Source: an uncultured Clostridium sp. (GTDB taxonomy: Bacteria > Bacillota > Clostridia > Lachnospirales > Lachnospiraceae). Taken from it: a stretch of DNA of 23,115 nt. The position numbers and the translations under genes were made by a program. How positions within the stretch are numbered: the stretch's first letter is position 1; every line of letters starts with the position of its first letter. Shown here in pieces: positions 13,884 through 22,039 of this stretch. The stretch spans positions 1 through 23,115 of the forward strand of contig CABVBU010000041.1 of the NCBI GenBank assembly GCA_902496665.1. The letters are read 5' to 3'. The notes below the pieces were generated by a model. The model was not told the DNA's origin and ran no database searches. It saw nothing but the letters and a program-made list of their open reading frames with translations.

Positions 13884-14912
13884 TCATCCTGCCTTCTTTC
13901 TCAGATAGATCCTCTCGCCCTCATTGTAAACCTGTCCCTGTCCTGTGTAGACATTGTAGATCGCGTCCTTCGTCCGGACTGCATAATGGATCTCCCGGCC
14001 GTTGTACTGGCGGTTTACGATATCCCCGCAGATTCCGTTTCCGTCACGGCTGATCTCAAACTCCTCCGGGCGCACCGGGCAGATCCCCTTGATGAGAAAT
14101 TCTTTCGCCGCCGGTTCCGTCTCAAATACGGCATCCTGATTTTCCACCTTGAACATATTTCCGAGCCATTTTCCCTTCACAAGATTGCACTTGCTGACAA
14201 AAGTCGCCGCAAACTCCGTCCGCGGATTGCAGTAGACCTCCTGCGGGATGTCAAGCTGCTCGATCTTTCCGCTCTTCATGATCAGGATCCGGTCCGCCAT
14301 GGCGAGAGCCTCGCTCTGGTCATGGGTCACATAGACGATGGTTGCCCCTGTGAGCTTATGAATGTTCTGGATCTCCCGGCGCATGCTGATCTTAAGCTCC
14401 GCATCCAGAGCGCTTAACGGCTCATCCATCAAAAGGATCGACGGCTTCGCCACGATAGCCCGCGCCAGCGAGACACGCTGCTTCTGTCCGCCGGAGAGCT
14501 CGCCCGGATACCGCTTTTCCATGGTGGAAAGTCCCACCGCTTCGATGGCCTGATCCACGGCTTTCCGTTTTTCCTCCTCTGTCATGGTGCAGCGCTTACT
14601 GTTTAACGGAAACTCCACATGTTCCCGCACGGTCATGTGAGGCCAGAGTGCAAAGGATTGGAACACCATGCCGAGATTTCTCTTCTCCACCGGCACATTT
14701 TCATCCTTGGAGGAAAATATCTCCCCGTCCTTTAAAATACAGCCTTCCGTCGGCGCCTCAAATCCGCCGATAATTCTCAAAAGTGTTGTCTTTCCGCAGC
14801 CGGACGGCCCCAGGATCGCCAGAAACTCTCCGTCCTGGATCTCCAGCGAAATATCATCTAATGCTGTAAAATTTCCGAATTTTTTAGTAATATGATCAAT
14901 TTTAAGACTCAT
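13884..14912 (-). CDS. ABC transporter ATP-binding protein (FbpC/AfuC/PotA-like)
   Basis: A 342-residue ATPase that powers the importer encoded beside it. Motifs: Walker A GPSGCGKTT (35-43), Q-loop QSFAL (85-89), signature LSGGQKQR (139-146), Walker B ILLMDEP (159-165), H-loop THD (His197), and a C-terminal TOBE-like domain (about 240-342) typical of the iron/polyamine/phosphonate/sugar-phosphate group. The start at 14912 gives the family N-terminus MSLKIDHITKKFG, with AGGAGAG upstream; the longer open frame reaches back into the permease 3' end and is not needed. It is followed at once by the PHP gene. Confidence 0.93.
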   Translation of the reverse strand: MSLKIDHITKKFGNFTALDDISLEIQDGEFLAILGPSGCGKTTLLRIIGGFEAPTEGCILKDGEIFSSKDENVPVEKRNLGMVFQSFALWPHMTVREHVEFPLNSKRCTMTEEEKRKAVDQAIEAVGLSTMEKRYPGELSGGQKQRVSLARAIVAKPSILLMDEPLSALDAELKISMRREIQNIHKLTGATIVYVTHDQSEALAMADRILIMKSGKIEQLDIPQEVYCNPRTEFAATFVSKCNLVKGKWLGNMFKVENQDAVFETEPAAKEFLIKGICPVRPEEFEISRDGNGICGDIVNRQYNGREIHYAVRTKDAIYNVYTGQGQVYNEGERIYLRKKAG

Positions 14913-14967
14913 GTTCTTTTCATCTCTCCTCATCACGTTTCTGTCAGATACTTTTCCGACCGGGATA

Positions 14968-16689
14968 TCATGCTCCCTGTCCCACAGCATGTTCTCTTAC
15001 TTCCTCCACACTGCTCTCCTGCGCCTTCGGGCGCTTCGCGTCCTCCTCATCCTTTTTCTTCACGAGAGCCACCAAGCTGTACACGAAGAATACAATGAAG
15101 ACGATCACTGCGGACATCGCCGCTGACAGGCTGTAATCACCGCCCTGCTGCAGGTTAAAGATCGTAAGTCCGATGGTCTTCGTCCCCGCGCTGGCAAGCA
15201 TAGAGGACAGTGTCAGCTCCGTCAGGGATGATACGAAGATCAGGAAGGAACTGGAAAGGATCTGCTTTGCCATCACCGGGATCATGATCTTTCTCCAGAT
15301 CGTCACTTTTCCTGCCCCGAACACTCTGCCGGCCTCCTCAAGTGCCGGTTCCACAGAGAGCATGGCCGTCGTGCTTCCCTTGATCTGTAAAACCACATAT
15401 CTTGTGGCGTAGGCGATCATTAAGATCTTCACAGTTCCGTAAACTCCCGGAACGACGGTCCAGTGGAAGATCATGGCAAGCGCCAGTACAATTCCCGGCA
15501 GCGCGTACGTCAGAGCTGCCGCGGACTCAAACATCTTTGCCGCCTTCGAATTCTTCCGGACCTTCAGGTACGCTGTCGCTGTTCCCGCAACGATACAGAC
15601 CATGCAGGTAATAACTGCCAGCAGGATACTGTTCACCACCGCCTGGCGGACTCCCGCGTTCGTAAACACGAACTGGAAATTTTTGAGGGACAGGTTCTCC
15701 GGACGGAATTTCGTGCCGTAATTCTTTAAAAACGCGCTCATGATCATGGAGATCACAGGGACCACCGTGAATCCGGCGAGAACACCGAGACTTCCCCACT
15801 CCAAGATCCGTCTCCACTTCGTCGGAAGCTCGTAGCGGACGGAGGTGTCTTCTTTTACGCTCTCAAGATTCGAATTCTTTTTGATCAGCTTTCCCTGAAG
15901 CAGTGTGCCACCGATGGCGATAAAGGAAAGGATCACCGAGAGGGATGCCGCCTTGTGGAAGGAATCCGGGCCGAAGCTGATGGCCTTCTCATAGATATAG
16001 GTGCTGAGCACTGGAATTCCGGAAGAGATTCCGAGGAACGCCGGGATGCTGAAGTTGTCGATAGAAGCCAGAAACGCCAGCATTCCGCCGCTCGCGATGG
16101 CCGGCATGGCCTGGACCATGGTGATCTTCCGAATTGTCTGAAGCGGAGTATAGCCGGATGTTCGTCCTGCCCACTCCATGTCCCGCGGGATTTTTCTGAG
16201 CATTCCCACCACCAGGAGATATACCACCGGGATGTTGCAGATCCCCATCACCAGGATGATTCCCGGCAGCGTGTAGATATCGATCACCGGAAGTCCCATG
16301 TTCTTTAACATCGTGTTCACGAAGCCCCGCTTTAGGAGCAGGCTGCTCCAGGACAGTGTGATAATGTAGGATGGGATGATATATGGCGCGAGGACCAGAA
16401 GCTCTAAGAGCTTCTTTCTCTTTACATTCGTATAGGCGTTTAAGAATGCAAAAAAGCTTCCCGCCGCCACCGCGATGACTGTTGATGCCACCGATATGAT
16501 GAGCGTATTCCGGATCGCCTTCGCCGTTCTCTCCTCATGCAGCATGTCCACATAGTTTTGCAGACCAAAGCCTCCGTCGGTCGTCAGACTCATCCGAAGG
16601 AGGCTTAAAATTGGCATAATGAATAGGAAGCACACTGCGAGGGAAAAAAGGATCCGGCCTGCAATTGTTTTCATTTTACTGGATTTCAT
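14968..16689 (-). CDS. ABC transporter permease, two fused membrane domains (FbpB/AfuB-like)
   Basis: A 573-residue inner-membrane protein made of two binding-protein-dependent permease domains in one chain, each with about six membrane helices. The two EAA loops that touch the ATPase are visible as EWAGRTSGYTPLQTIRKITM (first half) and EEAGRVFGAGKVTIWRKIMI (second half). Such fused permeases are typical of the ferric iron, 2-aminoethylphosphonate and sugar-phosphate (AfuABC) importers. The C-terminus has a hydrophilic tail of about 30 residues. AGAGGAA precedes the ATG; it starts 20 nt after the binding-protein gene. Confidence 0.94.
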   Translation of the reverse strand: MKSSKMKTIAGRILFSLAVCFLFIMPILSLLRMSLTTDGGFGLQNYVDMLHEERTAKAIRNTLIISVASTVIAVAAGSFFAFLNAYTNVKRKKLLELLVLAPYIIPSYIITLSWSSLLLKRGFVNTMLKNMGLPVIDIYTLPGIILVMGICNIPVVYLLVVGMLRKIPRDMEWAGRTSGYTPLQTIRKITMVQAMPAIASGGMLAFLASIDNFSIPAFLGISSGIPVLSTYIYEKAISFGPDSFHKAASLSVILSFIAIGGTLLQGKLIKKNSNLESVKEDTSVRYELPTKWRRILEWGSLGVLAGFTVVPVISMIMSAFLKNYGTKFRPENLSLKNFQFVFTNAGVRQAVVNSILLAVITCMVCIVAGTATAYLKVRKNSKAAKMFESAAALTYALPGIVLALAMIFHWTVVPGVYGTVKILMIAYATRYVVLQIKGSTTAMLSVEPALEEAGRVFGAGKVTIWRKIMIPVMAKQILSSSFLIFVSSLTELTLSSMLASAGTKTIGLTIFNLQQGGDYSLSAAMSAVIVFIVFFVYSLVALVKKKDEEDAKRPKAQESSVEEVREHAVGQGA

Positions 16690-16709
16690 GTTTTTTCCTC
16701 TTATCGATC

Positions 16710-17795
16710 TTATTCAAACATCTTGGAGAAAGCTTCCTTGTCGGCGTCCCTCGTCTCCACCAGTGTCGGAAGATCATAGGTCAGGTTTGTGATCTCGTCC
16801 GCGCTCTTTAAGCCTTCCGGAGCCGCAACGCCTTTTCTGATCGGAGTGTAGCCGATCTCTGCTGTCGCTTTCTGCCCGTCCTCGGAGAGGATGAAGTCTA
16901 CAAAGGACTCAGCTGCCGCCTCGTTCTTTGTTCCTGCAACAATTCCGATCGGCTCTGTGACGCAGAGGGAACCTTCTGCCGGATATACGAACTCGATCGG
17001 TGCCCCGTCATTCCTGGAACGGATCGCCATGTAGTCCACGAGAAGTCCGAGACCATTCTCACCCGCAACGACTGCCTTCTGGACAGCTCCGTTGCCCTTG
17101 TCGACTTTCACACCGTTGTCCTTTAAGCCCTGGTAAAATTCCCAGCCAAGGCCGTCGGTTCTCGTGATGACGCCAAGGTTGTATGCGGCTGCTCCGGAAT
17201 ACAGCGGGCTCGGCATGATCAGCTCGTCCTTGTACTCTGCCTTTGTGAGATCCGCTAAAGACTCCGGAACATTGGAGATCAGGTCGGTATTGACTGCAAT
17301 ACCTGTGGTAATGATCTTTGTTCCTGTGTAGGTGTGGTCCGCATCATAGAAGCTCGGATCGATCTCAGCAAGCTCCGGGGACTCGTAGCTCATCAGGATA
17401 TCCTTTGCCTTTAAGGACTCAAAGGTCGCCGCGTCGGATACGAGAAGAACATCCGCGAGAACGGAACCTGCCTCTTTTTCTGCAAGGACCTTGCTGACAA
17501 CTTCCTCTGTTCCGCTTCTGAAGATCTCCACCTTCACATCCGGACAGGATTTATTGTACTCTTCCACCAGTGACTGGATATCCGCCTCCGGCTGGGAGGT
17601 ATAGACTGTCAGAGTGCCGGACGCATCCTTCTTCTCCGCTGCCATTGTCTTGGCTTCGGTGGTCTCTGCTGCCGTCGTCTCAACTGCTGTTGCTGCTGTC
17701 TCCGCCGCTGTTGTCTCAGCCGGTTTACTGTTGGAACTGCAGCCTGTAAGTGCCAGGATAGCCGCTGTTGTTAAAAGTACGTTTAATCTCTTCAT
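16710..17795 (-). CDS. Extracellular solute-binding lipoprotein (AfuA/FbpA/PhnS family)
   Basis: A 361-residue exported binding protein. The signal peptide ends in lipobox LTGC with Cys19 as lipid anchor; a low-complexity Ala/Thr/Glu linker with TTAAET-type repeats (about 20-58) follows. The mature domain begins TLTVYTSQPEADIQ, as in family-1 binding proteins for ferric iron, phosphonates and hexose phosphates. In the region where iron-binding FbpA has two adjacent tyrosines, this one reads VDYMAIRSRN, with only one tyrosine, which argues against ferric iron and fits a phosphorylated organic ligand better (inference). GGAGAA precedes the ATG. Its first 71 nt overlap the end of the upstream gene in another frame. 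Confidence 0.92.
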   Translation of the reverse strand: MKRLNVLLTTAAILALTGCSSNSKPAETTAAETAATAVETTAAETTEAKTMAAEKKDASGTLTVYTSQPEADIQSLVEEYNKSCPDVKVEIFRSGTEEVVSKVLAEKEAGSVLADVLLVSDAATFESLKAKDILMSYESPELAEIDPSFYDADHTYTGTKIITTGIAVNTDLISNVPESLADLTKAEYKDELIMPSPLYSGAAAYNLGVITRTDGLGWEFYQGLKDNGVKVDKGNGAVQKAVVAGENGLGLLVDYMAIRSRNDGAPIEFVYPAEGSLCVTEPIGIVAGTKNEAAAESFVDFILSEDGQKATAEIGYTPIRKGVAAPEGLKSADEITNLTYDLPTLVETRDADKEAFSKMFE

Positions 17796-18570
17796 TTCTT
17801 TTCTCCTTCAGTGTTTGTATATAATGGATATTTTCTGTAAGCGCCTCGTAACGATCTCCCTCTTCATAGCCCTCGATGACCATCGGGAAGCCGTATGCCA
17901 GTAATCTCGGGTAAATCTTCTCAAAATTAAAATCGCCGTCCGGGATCGGTGTGTGAAGTTTTGTGCCTTTCTTGTTCGTCAGATGGACCTTTGAGACACG
18001 TCCCATGATGCGGATATTCTCGAAAAATTCCTCCACCGTGAGACTGTGTGCCAGATCGATGGTGTAGGTCAGCTTTCCGCTTAAGTCCCCCACGATTCCG
18101 AACATTCCTTCCGGCGTTGTTGCCATCTCCTTCGGAATGTGTTCCATGATCTCCATGGAAATGTCTACGCCCCGCTCCTTCGCGTACTCGTAAAATTCCC
18201 GGATACTTCTGTAAGCCCGGTCTCTCGCCGCCTCATCTTCTTTCAGGGTATATCTCGGCGGGTGCACCGTCACCTCATCGGCTCCCAGGGCTGCTGCCAG
18301 ATCCACCGACGATTTGATCTCTTCCACGGATGCCTTCCGAACCGCGTCATTTAACGCCGCATAGTTCAGATCCCAGCTCTTTGCGTGGATCACGATGTTT
18401 AATCCAAACTCTTTCTTCAGCCTGCGGATCGTTTCCAGATCCAGTTTCTTCGTCTCCGCATGCTGCGCCCACAATTCGATTCCGTCAAAGTCATTCCCGG
18501 CTGCCGTCCTCATGAGCGTCTCTGCATCGGCGTCCCACATGAGCGTCGATGAAAAATAGAATCCTTTCAT
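17725..18570 (-). CDS. Sugar phosphate isomerase/epimerase-like TIM-barrel protein
   Basis: A 281-residue protein of the xylose isomerase-like / AP endonuclease 2 fold. Likely metal ligands are Glu140 (SMEIMEH), Asp172 (TIDLAH), His196 (KVHLTN) and Glu233 (VIEGYE), with His103 (TVHPP) nearby. It may isomerise, epimerise or open a sugar or sugar derivative brought in by the importer. The start at 18570 is fixed by GGAGGAAAC directly upstream and by MKGFYFSS; an upstream in-frame codon would run through this site. The last 23 residues lie inside the binding-protein gene in another frame and look like extra sequence beyond the barrel. First gene of the five-gene operon. Confidence 0.88.
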   Translation of the reverse strand: MKGFYFSSTLMWDADAETLMRTAAGNDFDGIELWAQHAETKKLDLETIRRLKKEFGLNIVIHAKSWDLNYAALNDAVRKASVEEIKSSVDLAAALGADEVTVHPPRYTLKEDEAARDRAYRSIREFYEYAKERGVDISMEIMEHIPKEMATTPEGMFGIVGDLSGKLTYTIDLAHSLTVEEFFENIRIMGRVSKVHLTNKKGTKLHTPIPDGDFNFEKIYPRLLAYGFPMVIEGYEEGDRYEALTENIHYIQTLKEKRNEEIKRTFNNSGYPGTYRLQFQQ

Positions 18571-18593
18571 TTTGTTTCCTCCAGACAAAATGC

Positions 18594-18621
18594 ATTATAG
18601 AAACGCGATGTAAAATGCAAA
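18594..18621 (-). promoter_or_regulatory. Promoter of the isomerase-ABC-PHP operon
   Basis: Minus strand: perfect TATAAT (18594-18599) with a weaker TTTGCA (18616-18621) at 16 nt. The predicted leader is short, about 18 nt. A direct repeat AAAATGCA on the plus strand (18587-18594 and 18612-18619, 25 nt apart) brackets the -10 and could bind a regulator. Confidence 0.6.
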
Positions 18622-18685
18622 ACGGACTTTTTGTAAAATCCTTGTAAGCAGAAATTAAAACTTTTCCTTCCAATGTAAAGCACAG

Positions 18686-21082
18686 TCAGTCTGTGTCAAG
18701 CGGAAGCATCGTTTTTATTTTGAGTTTCTTTCCATCGGTACGGACCACGACAGCACCGGAAAGGCCTGTTTCATAGAGCTTTGATCCATGTTCTAAAAGC
18801 CGCTCCCGGACTTCCTCCGCAGGATGTCCGTACCGGTTCTTTCTTCCGTAGGAGAGGATCGTCACGGATGGGGACAGTTTTTCTATAAATTCTTCGCTGG
18901 ATGAGGTGGCGGAACCGTGATGTCCGGCTTTTAAGATCGTCACCGGAGTCAGAACGCCGGAAGTCAAAAGTGTTTCCTCCCCGGATGCCTCCATATCTCC
19001 CGTGAGGAGCATGGAAAAACGTCCGTAGGTCAGGCGGAATACCAGGGATTCCTCATTCCGGTCCGTGAACTCTGCCCCGCCGTCCGGCGACAGGCATTCC
19101 ATGGACATTCCTTTTCCCGGAAAGTTATTCCATATATCTCCCTTTTTGGCATAAAAAACAGGAATATCCCGCTTTTTCGCAATCTCCGCCATCTTCCCGT
19201 AGATCTCATCCTTTCCCGCCTCCGGCATCATGAGACCTTCCACCCGGATTCCCGATTCCGGGTGTTCCAGAAGATACCGGATCCCGTTCATGTGATCCTG
19301 GTCCCCGTGGGTCATGACCGCAAGATCCAGACGCGTCACCCCCTGGCTCTTGAGATACGGCACCAGAACCTTCTCTCCGATGGATTTTTGCTGGCTGCTG
19401 CCGCAGTCCACCAGGATCGTATGGGATTCGGAGCGCAGAACGATTCCGTCGCCCTGGCCTACGTCGAGGAATGTGGCGGAGAGTCCGGTTTGGCGGGACG
19501 GGAGCAGGAAAAGGAATGCCGCAAGCCAGGCGGCGCATAATAACACCAGGCGATGTTTCTTATTTTCCGTGATCTCCATCCCCCTCTCATAGACAACTGC
19601 TCCGAATATCATCAATCCATAATAACACCCAATTTTCCATATTTCCGGCTGCCCCAGCACAAGCTCTGCCCCCGGAAACTCCCCTGTCCAATTACATATC
19701 ACCTCATAAAATTTCAAAATATAATGCGCGCCTCCAAGCATCGCACCCCCAACCGATTCTGATAAAAAAGACAGACCTAGTCCAAGAAATCCCGATATGA
19801 CCACATACGTCATAAGCGGGATCACAATTAGATTTAAGAACACCCCGTAGACCGGTATCCCAAAAGAATGCCAGAGAATGACCGGCGCTGTCACCACCTG
19901 GATTGAAAGACTTGTAAAGAACGCGGACGCTGCCGCAGATATTTTTTCATCCGTAAAAAGTGTTTCCCCCCGCGAAGAAAAAAGCCTGCCGGGATAGATC
20001 AGTGATGTCACCGCAAGAAAGGACAGCTGAAAGGACGCCTGGGTCAGCAGATACGGATGGGCAAGCAGCAATCCCGCCGCCGGAATACACATCGCCGTCG
20101 GAAGATCGTATGTCCGCCCTACAGCCGCCGCGAGAAAGGAGAGCCCTGCCATTGACACCGCCCGGGCCACAGACGCGCCGCTGCCCACCATCATGCCGTA
20201 GGCGCAGAGAAATCCCCCTGCGAAGATCCCGGAGATCCAGAACCCCGCCCCGCCTTTCCTGAAAAGCTTCCAGATTCCCAGTCCCACAATGGAGACATGG
20301 AGCCCGCTGATGGCAAGAAGGTGGGATATCCCATTCTTCCGGTAAAGTTCATAAATCTCACTGTCCAGATCTTCCTTCTCCCCAAAGAGAACCGCCGACA
20401 GAATTCCAGCATCCTCCGGGAGAGCGATCGCCTTTAACCGCTCAGAAAGACACCTCCGGATCCGGTACAGGCTGTCCGAAAATACATGTACCTTCCCGCC
20501 AGTCACCGTATAGCCCTCCACAAAGATGATCCCGGAAATTCCGCGGGATCTGCAATACAGACGATAGTCAAACACTCCGGGATTTCTTGCCGGATCTGCC
20601 GCTTTTCCCTCTCCGAAGATGCGGATTTTCTCACCGACAGCGGGTGACGGTTTTTGCTTCGAAACTACCTCAGCTGCTTCTCCTGTTTTATTCACATCCA
20701 GATAACATAAAACTCTTCGAAGCTTCTCACCAGACTCCTCATCTTTTTCTTCCATTGCGCAATTCCTAAGCACGACCTCCAGCGTCCCATCCTTCTCCTT
20801 CACCGACTGGACAGTTCCCTGAAGAACCACGCCATCCTCATGTTCCTCCCGGAAAAATCCCTCCTCCCGGGAGAAAACTGCCTGCTCCGCTCCCATCCGA
20901 AGACATCCGGCAGACATTCCCGCCACAAAAAGAAAGACCGGCAGCCCGTATCTTCTCTTCCGGTGAGCAAACACGCACACCAAAAAGAGCAGCCAGACTG
21001 CCAGTCCAAAAATCATCTGCTCTGCCGGGATCCACAGGTTCAGTGCCTCTCCAAGTACCAATCCCCCTGTCACACACAGCAA
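18686..21082 (-). CDS. comEC: ComEC/Rec2, DNA-uptake channel with metallo-beta-lactamase domain
   Basis: 798 residues from the first usual start codon, TTG at 21082; the true start is probably an ATT four codons earlier (21094), giving 802 residues. It has N-terminal membrane helices with a soluble DUF4131-type region, the Competence core (GISHLLAISGLHVSIVGLG is its hallmark), and a C-terminal metallo-beta-lactamase domain with DVGQGDG, MTHGDQDHMNG, LLTGDM and AGHHGSATSS. ComEC carries single-stranded DNA across the membrane in competent bacteria; the C-terminal domain is a likely nuclease. Full-length and intact in every motif, so not an obvious relic. It follows the GerM-domain gene directly. 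Confidence 0.95.
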   Translation of the reverse strand: MLCVTGGLVLGEALNLWIPAEQMIFGLAVWLLFLVCVFAHRKRRYGLPVFLFVAGMSAGCLRMGAEQAVFSREEGFFREEHEDGVVLQGTVQSVKEKDGTLEVVLRNCAMEEKDEESGEKLRRVLCYLDVNKTGEAAEVVSKQKPSPAVGEKIRIFGEGKAADPARNPGVFDYRLYCRSRGISGIIFVEGYTVTGGKVHVFSDSLYRIRRCLSERLKAIALPEDAGILSAVLFGEKEDLDSEIYELYRKNGISHLLAISGLHVSIVGLGIWKLFRKGGAGFWISGIFAGGFLCAYGMMVGSGASVARAVSMAGLSFLAAAVGRTYDLPTAMCIPAAGLLLAHPYLLTQASFQLSFLAVTSLIYPGRLFSSRGETLFTDEKISAAASAFFTSLSIQVVTAPVILWHSFGIPVYGVFLNLIVIPLMTYVVISGFLGLGLSFLSESVGGAMLGGAHYILKFYEVICNWTGEFPGAELVLGQPEIWKIGCYYGLMIFGAVVYERGMEITENKKHRLVLLCAAWLAAFLFLLPSRQTGLSATFLDVGQGDGIVLRSESHTILVDCGSSQQKSIGEKVLVPYLKSQGVTRLDLAVMTHGDQDHMNGIRYLLEHPESGIRVEGLMMPEAGKDEIYGKMAEIAKKRDIPVFYAKKGDIWNNFPGKGMSMECLSPDGGAEFTDRNEESLVFRLTYGRFSMLLTGDMEASGEETLLTSGVLTPVTILKAGHHGSATSSSEEFIEKLSPSVTILSYGRKNRYGHPAEEVRERLLEHGSKLYETGLSGAVVVRTDGKKLKIKTMLPLDTD

Positions 21083-21089
21083 AGGCCTT

Positions 21090-22028
21090 TTAATCGTTTT
21101 TTCCTCCTACGATATAATCGTAATTTCGTTCAAACACCGTGCTTAACGGAATCTGGTCCCGGAACACATCGTCCTGGGATCCGTTGATCCGGATCTGCAC
21201 ACGGCTCACCGTCGAGAGCTCCGCAAGGGAATCCACGATGGAATAGATCGGAATATATGCCGCCACGTCCAGAGTGCTGTTTAAAAACGCCGCGTCAAGG
21301 TTGATCGAGCAGACCGAATCATTGACGGACACATTCAAAAGCTTCACATCCGACGGGATCGTCGCATAATGCCCAAGCTCCTGGGGACCTTCGATCAGCT
21401 GTTCCACGATGAGGCGCTCCAGGGATGTATTGCTGTTCTGCATAACTTCCCGCTTTTCCTCCACCAGCTGGTCTCCCGCCTCATTGGCAAAATACAGCGT
21501 CAGCTCCGTCCGCTCGAAGGAGTTGACATCGCGGATGCTGTCCACAAAATCAGAGGCGGAAAGCATTCCCACCGGGTTTCCCGCAGCGTCCGTGATCGGC
21601 TGCTCCGCACAGTAGATGCTCAGATACTCGATATCCGGAATCTGGGTCAGTGTTTTCGTCAGCGCCGCCCGACACAGGATCTCCTGCACCGAATTCATCA
21701 GCGCATAGTTGGCATCTGCATATAAATACAGAACATTCCCCTCGATCCGGTAGGTGATCTTTTCGATCCGCTCCGGCAGCGCTCTCTGACAGTCGAGATC
21801 CGCCGGCACATTTCCCATCTTATCGAGAAGTTCCCGGACCAGTGCATCCAGATCCGTCGTCTTCGTCCGGTACTCGCTTCCAACGAGCTGGATCCCGGAC
21901 GTGTTTAAATAGTAGATCGTATAGGCATTTCCGTTCTGCTCCACGGTCTTTTTTTCTGTACAGCCACTCAAGGCGAACAGGACCGCGAAGAGGAGGAAAA
22001 ACGCCCGAAACATCTTAAATTTCTTCAC
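21090..22028 (-). CDS. Lipoprotein with two GerMN domains
   Basis: A 312-residue exported protein with a basic N-terminus, hydrophobic core and lipobox LSGC (Cys23). Two repeats of the GerMN (sporulation/spore germination GerM) domain follow, at about 35-165 and 170-305; each has the pattern of a polar YYLN/LYFAN opening strand, an LVRELLD/LIVEQLIEGP helix, and a late strand-helix unit (ALMNSVQEILCRAALTKTLTQI and FLNSTLDVAAYIPIYSIVDSL shortened). In Bacillus, GerM is needed in sporulation and germination. The start is GTG, with GGAGGG upstream that overlaps the stop region of the kinase gene. It sits between a sensor kinase and comEC in one apparent operon. Confidence 0.88.
   Translation of the reverse strand: MKKFKMFRAFFLLFAVLFALSGCTEKKTVEQNGNAYTIYYLNTSGIQLVGSEYRTKTTDLDALVRELLDKMGNVPADLDCQRALPERIEKITYRIEGNVLYLYADANYALMNSVQEILCRAALTKTLTQIPDIEYLSIYCAEQPITDAAGNPVGMLSASDFVDSIRDVNSFERTELTLYFANEAGDQLVEEKREVMQNSNTSLERLIVEQLIEGPQELGHYATIPSDVKLLNVSVNDSVCSINLDAAFLNSTLDVAAYIPIYSIVDSLAELSTVSRVQIRINGSQDDVFRDQIPLSTVFERNYDYIVGGKND
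21092..21108 (-). promoter_or_regulatory. Ribosome binding site pointing to an ATT start for comEC
   Basis: AGGAGG (21103-21108) lies exactly 8 nt before ATT (21092-21094), which opens the frame Ile-Lys-Arg-Pro-Leu-Leu-Cys. An in-frame TAG stands five codons before the ATT, and the next usual start (TTG, 21082) is 20 nt from the Shine-Dalgarno, too far. Family members often begin with Met-x-Arg-Pro-Leu. The ATT shares one base with the TAA stop of the upstream gene. Confidence 0.55.
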
Positions 22029-22039
22029 TTTTCTCCCTC

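Noticed and set aside
18681..18695. CACAG-ACTGA-CTGTG hairpin at the comEC stop as terminator
   Set aside because: Only five base pairs and no T-run; not enough for intrinsic termination.
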